This document shows positions 54,092 through 60,601 of a stretch of DNA of 60,601 bases, piece by piece; within the stretch, counting starts at the first letter, position 1, and every line of letters starts with the position of its first letter. Location: positions 101,458-162,058 of the forward strand of contig NZ_AOIU01000004.1 in assembly GCF_000337455.1 (NCBI RefSeq). The letters are read 5' to 3'. The notes under the pieces are model-generated. The model had not been told where the DNA came from. It saw only the letters and a list, made by a program, of their open reading frames with translations, and searched no databases. A program made the position numbers and the translations under genes. Source of the DNA: Halosimplex carlsbadense 2-9-1. GTDB taxonomy: Archaea; Halobacteriota; Halobacteria; Halobacteriales; Haloarculaceae.

Positions 54092-55006
54092 TCATCCTTC
54101 TACGAGCCGACCACGTAGCGCGTCCTCGGCCACCTTTTCGACCAGTTCCGGGAGTCTATCGTGGTCCTGCGGACGCTTCAACACGCGGAACGCCGCGGTG
54201 TCGACCACGCGCGAGCAGTGCTCGAAGTGGGTCCGGGACTGCTCCGTGTCAGAGAGCAGCCCACGCGCGTGCGTTCGGGAGACGAGTTCGAGCAGTTTCG
54301 CGCGGCCGCTCAGCTCCTCGAAGCGGAGGCCGTCGCCGCGCTGGAGTTTGAAACACCGAGTGAGAGGGACGGGGTCGGGTATTTCGGACACCGACAGGTA
54401 CCGTTTTTCGTACCACGACTCCTCCGACGGGGTGGACCGGTCCGTGACGTCCAGTGCCGCCGCGGCGTCCTCCCGCAAGCGCAGCTGCGGGACGCCCGGG
54501 ACGACCATCGGAGTCCCGGAGCCGAAACGGATTCCGACCACGTCGTCCTCCAGCATCGAGTACCCCTCGAGCTGCATCGCCGTCGCCGTGGTCGACTTTC
54601 CCGCCCCTCGCGGTCCGAGAAACACGACCCCGTTTCCGCCGATGGACACCGCGCTCGCGTGCAAAACGAGATGGTCGCGCTGGTGGAGCACGAGCCCCAG
54701 CATCTCGTTTTCCAGCAGCCGGCGAAAGAGGTCCCGGCCCACGACTTCCTCGGAGTCCGGGTCACAGACGACGCGTTCGCCCCCTTCGACCAGGAACGAC
54801 CCGATCGAGTCGTACGACAGCCGACAGACCCCCGGCGACGCCGCGATCCGGCGACCGTCGAACGCTTCGACCGTCTCGGCTACGGGTGTGACCGCCCCGG
54901 TGCGGAATTCGACGTCGACGCTCGCGGGCTCGTCCGGAAGCGGCGGGAGCTCGGGGAGTGTGAATTCGGATCGGATGGTGAGGTCGTACGCGGAGTAATA
55001 ATGCAT
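54092..55006 (-). CDS. HPr-kinase-like protein of the lasso cluster (K)
   Basis: This 304-aa protein resembles the HprK-type kinases of lasso clusters. Residues 116-121 read HASAVS, the P-loop is GPRGAGKST (131-139), and LEDD at 152-155 gives the Mg2+ acidic pair. Unlike true HPr kinase it has no partner PTS system. Such K proteins in bacterial clusters phosphorylate the C-terminal Ser of the precursor. It faces left, convergent with the second precursor gene, and is followed upstream (55131) by the exporter. The phosphorylation role is inferred from known relatives. Confidence 0.82.
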   Translation of the reverse strand: MHYYSAYDLTIRSEFTLPELPPLPDEPASVDVEFRTGAVTPVAETVEAFDGRRIAASPGVCRLSYDSIGSFLVEGGERVVCDPDSEEVVGRDLFRRLLENEMLGLVLHQRDHLVLHASAVSIGGNGVVFLGPRGAGKSTTATAMQLEGYSMLEDDVVGIRFGSGTPMVVPGVPQLRLREDAAAALDVTDRSTPSEESWYEKRYLSVSEIPDPVPLTRCFKLQRGDGLRFEELSGRAKLLELVSRTHARGLLSDTEQSRTHFEHCSRVVDTAAFRVLKRPQDHDRLPELVEKVAEDALRGRLVEG

Positions 55007-55130
55007 TGGCGCCCCCTGTTGTCAACTCAGTACACAGTTGGGCACAAGTTAAAGCTGCCTGCCCCGGTCCTGCGACGACGGCCGTAGCGCCTCCGGGCGG
55101 GTTTCGAGTCCGTGACCGACCAACGAAAAT

Positions 55131-56918
55131 TCACGATTGTGTCGCGTAGAGTTCGGCGTACGTTCCGTCGCTCGCGAGCAGTTGGTCGTGTGTCCCGACT
55201 TCGGTGACCGATCCATCGACCAAGGTGTAGATACGGTCGGCGTCGTCGACCGTCGAGAGGCGATGTGCGATACTGACCGTCGCGTACTCCGATTCGAGGG
55301 AGCGGATCCCTTCGTAAACGGTCTGTTCGATGTTCGAGTCGAGTTCACTCGTCGCCTCGTCCAGCACCAACACGTCGGCGTCTTTCAGGAGCGCCCGAGC
55401 GATCGCGACCCGCTGTTTCTGGCCGCCGGACAGCCGCACCCCGTCTTCCCCGAGCTCCGTCCCGTAGCCGTCGGGCAGTTCCGGGAGGAATTCGGTGACC
55501 TGTGCGGTTTCGCACGCCCGTTCGACCGCTCGGTCGGATGCGTTTCGGTTCCCAACCGAGACGTTCTCCCGCAGGGTTCCGTCGAACAGGAACGGGTCCT
55601 GACGGACGACGGCGAGGCGCTCGCGCCACTCGCGAACGTCGAGATCCCCGATCGGTGTTCCATCCGCACGGATCTCGCCCGCGTCCGGCGCCTGCAGGCG
55701 ACCGAGGAGCGCGATGACGGTCGATTTTCCCGCGCCCGACGGCCCGACCAGTGCGACTGTCTCGCCGCGCTCGACCGAAAACGAGACGTCGTCGAGAACC
55801 CGTTCGCCGCTATCGTACGAGAACGAGACGTCGTCGAAATCGACGCGCCGTACCGTCCGGATCGACTGGTCGCCCCCGGTAGCCGGCGCGTCCCGTTCGG
55901 CGAGCGATTCCAGCCGGTCTCGCACCCGCACGAGGTGCGGGAGCTGGCCGTCCAGCGTGTACAGACGGTTGTTGATCTGGTTCACGACGGGCGACAGTCG
56001 GAATATCGCGAAGAGGAACACGCCCAGTCGTGCGATCGAGAGCGAGGTCATCCGGAACCCGGCGTAGACGAGTCCGAACACGACGATCACGTTCGCGAAC
56101 TGGTTGAGATTCTGCAGCGCGGCCTGGTTCCGGCGGAGCCTGACGTTGCTGGTGACGTATCTGTCGAGCGATTCGTGCATCCTGTCGACGAACTCCTCTC
56201 GCATGTTAAACAGTCGCACGTCGCGCGCTCCCTGGAGGCTCGCCTGGGAGACCGTCTGGAGCTCGTCGTTGACGTTCGCGACTTCGTCGCCGACCGCGTA
56301 CGCCGGTTCGAGCACGTAGCGGACGAGGAGGGTACTCACGGTGAGACTCACGACGGCGACGGCAGTCAGCACCGGCGACAACAGCGTGGCCAGGATCAGG
56401 TAGACACCGCCCCGGAGCACGATCTCCGTGATGTTGAACGTGGCCATGACGATGCCGGCGGCCCTGTTCGTCTCCGTGATGAAACTGTTCAGGAGGTCGT
56501 CCGATCCGACTTCGTCGATGTAGTCGACCGGGCCGTACATCAGCGAATCGAACAACCGTTCGCGGAGCTCACGCTGGTAGCTCACGCCGAGGATAGCTCG
56601 GAGCCACCCGCCGACGAAGCTGAGCGCGAACCGGAGGAACATGACCGCGCCGAGACTCACGATGAGGTACTCGAGAGTGAAGGGGATCCCGAAGCGTTCG
56701 TAGAATCGGACGAAGAGACCCAACAGCCCGTCGGCGTCGGTCGGAGACGACGACTGGGTTATCTCGATGATGGGCAACAACAGGCCGAGACCGACCCCCT
56801 CGAGGAACGCTGCGGCGAAGCTCACGACGACGACCCCTATCCCGAGCCACGGTCTGAATTGGGCCGCTTCGTACACCGCCGATACTTTCTCCCGAAGCGT
56901 CGGACCGGTGTCTGTCAT
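55131..56918 (-). CDS. Lasso-cluster ABC exporter, permease-ATPase fusion (D)
   Basis: This 595-aa protein (ATG 56918) has a six-helix membrane domain (residues about 25-310) and an ATP-binding domain: Walker A GPSGAGKST (392-400), signature LSGGQ (496-500), Walker B VLVLDEATS (516-524) and the switch His in IAHRLST. It is the MsbA/McjD type that exports and gives self-protection from the lasso peptide. It is located between K and B2 and faces left, so it is co-oriented with the B1-B2 genes. Confidence 0.88.
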   Translation of the reverse strand: MTDTGPTLREKVSAVYEAAQFRPWLGIGVVVVSFAAAFLEGVGLGLLLPIIEITQSSSPTDADGLLGLFVRFYERFGIPFTLEYLIVSLGAVMFLRFALSFVGGWLRAILGVSYQRELRERLFDSLMYGPVDYIDEVGSDDLLNSFITETNRAAGIVMATFNITEIVLRGGVYLILATLLSPVLTAVAVVSLTVSTLLVRYVLEPAYAVGDEVANVNDELQTVSQASLQGARDVRLFNMREEFVDRMHESLDRYVTSNVRLRRNQAALQNLNQFANVIVVFGLVYAGFRMTSLSIARLGVFLFAIFRLSPVVNQINNRLYTLDGQLPHLVRVRDRLESLAERDAPATGGDQSIRTVRRVDFDDVSFSYDSGERVLDDVSFSVERGETVALVGPSGAGKSTVIALLGRLQAPDAGEIRADGTPIGDLDVREWRERLAVVRQDPFLFDGTLRENVSVGNRNASDRAVERACETAQVTEFLPELPDGYGTELGEDGVRLSGGQKQRVAIARALLKDADVLVLDEATSELDSNIEQTVYEGIRSLESEYATVSIAHRLSTVDDADRIYTLVDGSVTEVGTHDQLLASDGTYAELYATQS

Positions 56919-57097
56919 TCCGAACACACCATCACAGCGGAACGCCGCCGCGGCCCTCGACCCGGTTCCAGCTCCCGAACCCGCGCTCGCGGACACCGCG
57001 CGTGGTCGATCGGACCCGATATCGACATCTTCGGTCGCCGGAACTCCGGTGATCGACCGTACGTCGTGATGCTACTCATCTTTCGATAACACTCTGT

Positions 57098-57544
57098 TTA
57101 GCGTTCATCTCCGGCGCTTATCGCTGGGAGCGGTTCGTACTCTTCCAGGTTGTCCACGTCTCCGATCAGCACCTCGTCTCCCGACTCGATCCAGCTGTGT
57201 GCCCTGACACTATCGGCCTCGTCCCTGTCGACGCCGATCCGGTGTTCGAACGAGTGGCCGTAGGTTCGGAGCAGTACCTCCGCGGTCAACGAGCGGACCA
57301 GACAGGTCCGGGACCCCGGCAGCCACGAGTCCGCGACGTCGACCGCCGCGACCACCTGACCCGCGGTCGGTGTTCCCGGAACGAACCGCGCGCCGAGGTC
57401 ACCGGCTCCGGCCAGTACCCACCTGAGCCGATCGAACGAGACGGCGAGCAACCCTCCCGAAATGACGACCAGCAGTCCGCTCGCGACCGCGAGTCGAAGC
57501 CGGTCCCCCGGCGGGGCCGAGACGAATTTTCTCACCCGTTCCAT
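57098..57544 (-). CDS. Lasso-peptide leader peptidase (B2, transglutaminase-like)
   Basis: This 148-aa protein (ATG 57544) has a short basic N-terminus, one hydrophobic helix (about 19-36) and the B2 catalytic core: Cys81 in SRTCLVRSLTAEVLLRTYGH, His116 in RAHSWIE, and a downstream acidic residue (GDVDN) as the third member. This is the B2 cysteine protease that removes the leader together with B1. It is encoded 7 nt downstream of B1. The frame can be extended 33 codons upstream, but family length and the overlap with B1 favour 57544. Confidence 0.87.
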   Translation of the reverse strand: MERVRKFVSAPPGDRLRLAVASGLLVVISGGLLAVSFDRLRWVLAGAGDLGARFVPGTPTAGQVVAAVDVADSWLPGSRTCLVRSLTAEVLLRTYGHSFEHRIGVDRDEADSVRAHSWIESGDEVLIGDVDNLEEYEPLPAISAGDER

Positions 57545-57551
57545 CGGCACT

Positions 57552-57842
57552 TCACCGATCTTCGACGATCCGAGCGAGGTCCTGTTCGACCAATTCGTCG
57601 ACCAGAGATTCGATATCCGACCGGCATCGTTCCCTCTCGACATCGAACTCGGTTTCGATCTGCTGTGTGATCTCGGCCATCGACCGGGGCTCCTGCATCG
57701 TTTCCCAGATCCGGGTCCCGACCTCGTTGAACCCGAAGTACTTCCCCGATCCCGTATGCAGGATCACGGACTCCCCATCGAGCGTCGTCGAAAGCGCGTC
57801 TTCGACCGCGGCCACGGTCGTCGAATCCCTGTAGTCACCCAT
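57552..57842 (-). CDS. Lasso-peptide leader-binding protein (B1, PqqD-type RRE)
   Basis: This 96-aa protein has the winged-helix PqqD fold of RiPP recognition elements: GESVILHTGSGKYFGFNEVG followed by TRIWETMQEPRSMAEITQQI and a C-terminal helical part. It would bind the YxxPxL leader of A1 and A2 and present it to B2. It is the first gene of the B1-B2 operon (7-nt spacing) and is driven by a TATA box at about 57877-57888. Start ATG 57842. Confidence 0.9.
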   Translation of the reverse strand: MGDYRDSTTVAAVEDALSTTLDGESVILHTGSGKYFGFNEVGTRIWETMQEPRSMAEITQQIETEFDVERERCRSDIESLVDELVEQDLARIVEDR

Positions 57843-58284
57843 TGTTCGTTGTCAGTTACGGTAGCGTCTTCCCAACAGAATATAAATCCTGACCTTCACG
57901 TCGCGTTCACGCGACCGACCGAACCGAGTACTCCGCCGGACCACTCGACCAAAGGAATTTAGTATAAGCGGTTTAGTCCTGCCAGCAAGACCCACATTTG
58001 TCCGGTACCGCTATCGTTGAACCCGTTCTCCGGCTTTCGAACGAACGCGCTCTGGGAGAATCAACTCTGAGACTCGAGCGGGGTGCTTTTTCATTCGTCT
58101 TCCGGAACACCAGTACGACTCGCAGTATGAACGAGACAACCGCTATGGGATCGGAGGGATGCGGGCGTGGATCACCGCTCTCGACTGCGCTTCCGCGTTC
58201 CGGTGCGATCCCGCCGGAAGGCCGCAGACGACATCAGGGGGACTGCTCGTCGAGGGGGGCCGGATCTCAGATTCGGAACCGACT
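57843..58284. other. Divergent intergenic region between B1 and the Tat-signal protein
   Basis: The 442-nt interval carries the B1 promoter (57877-57888) and a TATA-like TTAGTATAAG near 57959-57968 that could serve rightward transcription. The rest (58000-58284) is of mixed composition with no convincing frame and no precursor-like leader motif. Confidence 0.5.
57877..57888 (-). promoter_or_regulatory. TATA box of the B1-B2 operon
   Basis: On the minus strand GATTTATATTCT lies about 40 nt before the ATG at 57842, giving a leader of about 15 nt. It stands in a 442-nt gap shared with the divergent gene at 58285. Confidence 0.6.
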
Positions 58285-59019
58285 ATGAAAGAGGACACGT
58301 CGGCGAACTCCGAGGAACGTGACTCCGGCAAGCGGTTAGGGCGCCGGAGCTTTCTGAAAATCGGCGCCATCGTCTCCGCGGTCGCGACATCCGGGTTCGG
58401 TATGAGCGGGGTCCTCTCGGGAGAGGACGCCGGGTCGGGGACCGACACCGACACTCGATTCGGCTACGGTGGGACGCCCATCGCGACGACCGGGACGGGA
58501 GGGGACTCGGACGTCGAAGGGACGACGCCGGCCGCGACCGATAGCACCGCCTCCACGCAGTCGAGCAGCACCGCGACCCCTGAGACGGTCGGTGATACAG
58601 TGACCCCGTTGGTATCGACGACAGCGACGCCGACTGCGGTCGGGGCTCCGACCGAAACTCCGGCGCCGACAGTGACCGATCAAGGGGGTAGCGGCCCCGG
58701 CGGCGTCGACGGTGCAGACAGTTCGGATCAGTCGTCCACCGAAACCCCACCGCTGACTCCGACTGGGACGCCGCCCGACACGCCTCGAGACGCTCCGGTC
58801 GACACCGGTACACCGGTTTCGACGGACACCGCGACGTCGACGGCGGCCCCCGGTGGCTCCGAGGCACCGGGCGCAACCCCCACCCCGGCACCCAGTGACT
58901 CCGACGCACCGAGCGCAACCCCGACCCCGGTACCCGGAGCGACGGCAACTCGAAACCTCACCGACGAGTACGGTGAGCAGGGTTACGGCGAGTACGGGTA
59001 CGGCGGTGTCCCGTCGTAG
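58285..59019 (+). CDS. Tat-signal surface protein with Thr/Pro linker and Gly/Tyr tail
   Basis: This 244-aa protein (ATG 58285) has an acidic head, then GRRSFLKIGAIVSAVATSGF, a twin-arginine-like signal with no lipobox Cys. About 170 residues rich in Thr, Pro, Ser, Ala and Gly follow (GTPPDTPRDAPVDTGTPVST and similar), typical of a heavily glycosylated stalk. It ends EYGEQGYGEYGYGGVPS, a Gly/Tyr tail like the one at 19412-19744. Role unknown; probably at the cell surface. Confidence 0.75.
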   Translation: MKEDTSANSEERDSGKRLGRRSFLKIGAIVSAVATSGFGMSGVLSGEDAGSGTDTDTRFGYGGTPIATTGTGGDSDVEGTTPAATDSTASTQSSSTATPETVGDTVTPLVSTTATPTAVGAPTETPAPTVTDQGGSGPGGVDGADSSDQSSTETPPLTPTGTPPDTPRDAPVDTGTPVSTDTATSTAAPGGSEAPGATPTPAPSDSDAPSATPTPVPGATATRNLTDEYGEQGYGEYGYGGVPS

Positions 59020-59132
59020 ACGAGCGGTTCAACACGGAGTCCAGCCTGTATGGCCGGACCGCCCCTCTTGACCCGCAGGTGAGTGATTTTCCGCCCGCAG
59101 ATTTACGTACTTAGGGTGATAAAAACTCGATA

Positions 59133-59648
59133 ATGTTAGATCGAAAGAGTTGGATGCGCGCCACCCTCGTACTGTCGGTCGGGCTGATGGTCCTCGTCGT
59201 GCTGCGGGCGATTCGGACCCGCTCGTCGAGCGGCGACATCTCCGGGTACGAACGTACCGCGGTGTTCTTTTCCGACGGCGACGGCGCCGAACTGGGAACC
59301 GCCCGCGTCAGGATCGCCGACACCGACGCGAAGCGTTACGTCGGCCTCAGTCGCACGGAGTCGCTCCGGGAGGGCGAAGGTATGTTGTTCGTACACCCCT
59401 GTGAGCAGTCGGTGTCGTACGTGATGCGGGAGATGTCGTTCCCGCTCGATATCGTCTTCGTCGACGAGGACCGGACGGTGACGGACGTCTACCACGCCGA
59501 GCTGCCGGCCGATGGACTCGCGGATTCAGAACTCGAACGATACGACGGACGGGCGAAATACGTCCTTGAACTTCCGTATCAGTACACGTCAGAACGCGGG
59601 ATCGGAGTGGGCGATCGGATCCGATCGGCGTCCGATCGGGACATCTGA
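59133..59648 (+). CDS. DUF192 protein, membrane-anchored
   Basis: This 171-aa protein has one N-terminal hydrophobic helix (about residues 10-26, WMRATLVLSVGLMVLVVLRA) and then the DUF192 domain: TARVRIADTDAKRYVGLSRT, EGMLFVHPCEQSVSYVMREM, FPLDIVFVDEDRTV. The family is widespread, with roles not proven. The domain would sit outside the membrane. ATG 59133 follows an A/T-rich leader; the gene is 113 nt after the Tat-signal protein and in the same direction. Confidence 0.86.
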   Translation: MLDRKSWMRATLVLSVGLMVLVVLRAIRTRSSSGDISGYERTAVFFSDGDGAELGTARVRIADTDAKRYVGLSRTESLREGEGMLFVHPCEQSVSYVMREMSFPLDIVFVDEDRTVTDVYHAELPADGLADSELERYDGRAKYVLELPYQYTSERGIGVGDRIRSASDRDI

Positions 59649-59686
59649 ACGCCGGCAACGGTTCCCGTTGCGCCCGTCTTCAGGGC

Positions 59687-59878
59687 CTATCGGGCGGAAC
59701 GAGTTCGGAATCGGACCCGCTCGGCGACATCTTTCCCCGCTTCAGCTACCGAAACGATCAGTTCCCGCGCACGCGACGCTACAGTTCCAACCGCGAGCAA
59801 CGCTACGTACACGATACCGAGGATGAAAATTACGGACACGTCTTTCAGATGTTCCGTCACCGACGTATCTGACGCCAT
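59687..59878 (-). CDS. Small membrane protein
   Basis: This 63-aa protein begins MASDTSVTEHLKDVSV, has one strong hydrophobic helix (about 15-34) and then an amphipathic basic helix (SRARELIVSVAEAGKDVAER). It has a TATA box 31 nt upstream of its ATG (59904-59914). No family recognised. It is convergent with the DUF192 gene. Confidence 0.65.
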   Translation of the reverse strand: MASDTSVTEHLKDVSVIFILGIVYVALLAVGTVASRARELIVSVAEAGKDVAERVRFRTRSAR

Positions 59879-60331
59879 GTGAAGATGTACAGCGATTCAC
59901 TCGTAAATATATTTCCTCGCTGCTACCAAAAATGAAAACTAGAGTGAAGATCGGCGGCTCCTGCAGGGTTCCGACAGCCACTCCGTCGGGATCCCGGAGC
60001 GCGAGACGGGTCCCGACCACAACTCCGGACAGGGGCCCCGGTCAGTCGGGACGATTGTCCCGCGGTTCCTGCACTCGACGACGCTTCGGCCCTCTGTCGA
60101 ACGACGGGCCGGTGGTCGGCTCGCGGACCCTCATCAGTTCCCCGAACGACCTGTACGGATATACTACACTATATTACATATATACTATTTTGATAGTTAT
60201 ACGGATACTGCCGTCGCTCCGAGAGCGGGCCGACCGTGTCGTCCACCGCCAGTCACCCGGTAGCACCGCTTATCGAGAGGGCGGCCCCGACGGGTGCGAA
60301 TCGGGGCCCCTCGGGTGGGACCCCCTACCGG
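59879..60331. other. Gap before the edge-cut epimerase
   Basis: The 453-nt stretch contains the promoter of the small membrane protein and a very A/T-rich patch at 60157-60205 (TATACTACACTATATTACAT and following). No frame has good coding character. The A/T-rich patch is downstream of the epimerase end and its role is not clear. Confidence 0.5.
59904..59914 (-). promoter_or_regulatory. TATA box of the small membrane protein gene
   Basis: On the minus strand AAATATATTTA is centred 31 nt before the ATG at 59878. It is the best promoter match in the gap and supports this start. Confidence 0.6.
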
Positions 60332-60601
60332 TCAGCCGTCGAGTAGCGCCCGCGTCGCCCGCCGCACCGCGTCGTCGCTGGAGTCGTCGGGCTCCCAGCC
60401 GAGCGCGGAGAGCTTCTCGATTGAGAGGCGCATCCGCGGGACGTCGCCGACCCACCCGCGGTCGCCGCCGGTGTACTCGTAGTCGGGGTCGAGACCCATC
60501 TCGTCGGCGACGATGTCGGCGATGGTCGTCACGGAGGTCGTCGTTCGCGTCCCCAGATTGTAGACGTTGAAGTCGCTGTCGGCGTGTTCGACGACGTGGC
60601 A
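60332..60601 (-). CDS. NAD-dependent nucleotide-sugar epimerase, C-terminal part (5' end outside window)
   Basis: The frame runs off the right edge at 60601 and ends at the TGA read from 60332-60334, giving 89 residues. It shows the C-terminal signature of UDP-glucose 4-epimerase-type enzymes: DFNVYNLGTRTTTSV (sugar-nucleotide binding), GGDRGWVGDVPRMRLSIEK, LGWEPDDSSDDAVRRATRAL. The N-terminal Rossmann part and the start are outside the window. It probably belongs to another glycan-related locus. Confidence 0.85.
   Translation of the reverse strand, partial: CHVVEHADSDFNVYNLGTRTTTSVTTIADIVADEMGLDPDYEYTGGDRGWVGDVPRMRLSIEKLSALGWEPDDSSDDAVRRATRALLDG

Noticed and set aside
1..60601. CRISPR array, rRNA operon, integrase or plasmid replication genes
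   Set aside because: No regularly spaced repeats, rRNA-like sequence, recombinase or replication initiator were seen in the window.

Overview
The window is chromosomal DNA of a haloarchaeon (class Halobacteria). The evidence is high GC, very acidic proteins, twin-arginine lipoprotein signals, archaeal TATA boxes about 27-31 nt upstream of leaderless or nearly leaderless starts, both archaeosine enzymes (TgtA and ArcS), HalOD1 and wHTH regulators, and Agl-type surface glycosylation genes. The genus cannot be fixed from the sequence. No tRNA, rRNA or CRISPR array was seen.

Region 1 (1-18 kb) is housekeeping and core metabolism: a DCC thiol oxidoreductase, a three-gene sugar-type ABC importer, archaeosine tRNA transglycosylase, a VapBC-like pair, a Nudix hydrolase, a metzincin-like membrane protein with an altered active site, a PQQ-propeller lipoprotein, a DJ-1/PfpI protein, uracil phosphoribosyltransferase, a TrkA-type protein with two free-standing Lrp-type ligand-binding domains, an E1-alpha dehydrogenase subunit, thymidylate kinase and archaeosine synthase.

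Region 2 (18-50 kb) is a surface-glycan locus: UDP-sugar dehydrogenase, sugar nucleotidyltransferase, nucleotide-sugar epimerase, polyprenol-type GT2, DUF1616 protein, two paralogous flippases, one GT2 and three GT4 glycosyltransferases, a large multi-membrane-span protein, and five alkaline-phosphatase-superfamily ('sulfatase-like') enzymes, none of which shows a formylglycine Cys-x-Pro-x-Arg signature. The stretch at about 32-39.5 kb is visibly richer in A/T, holds a frameshifted IS6-type transposase, and looks like a transferred or rearranged island. A gene-poor gap of about 2 kb (19.7-21.7 kb) precedes two small regulatory or membrane genes.

Region 3 (51.3-57.9 kb) is the highlight: an apparently complete lasso-peptide biosynthetic locus. 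It contains an asparagine-synthetase-like cyclase (C), two small paralogous precursor genes with the canonical YxxPxLxxxGxxxxxT leader motif (53 and 52 aa), an HPr-kinase-like protein (K), an ABC exporter (D), a B2 leader peptidase and a B1/PqqD-type leader-binding protein. C and the precursors face right; K, D, B2 and B1 face left. The pathway implied is B1 binding of the leader, B2 cleavage, ATP-dependent macrolactam formation by C, possible phosphorylation by K, and export by D.

Region 4 (58-60.6 kb) has a Tat-signal protein with a long Thr/Pro linker and a Gly/Tyr tail, a DUF192 protein, a small membrane protein, and the C-terminal end of another nucleotide-sugar epimerase running off the right edge.
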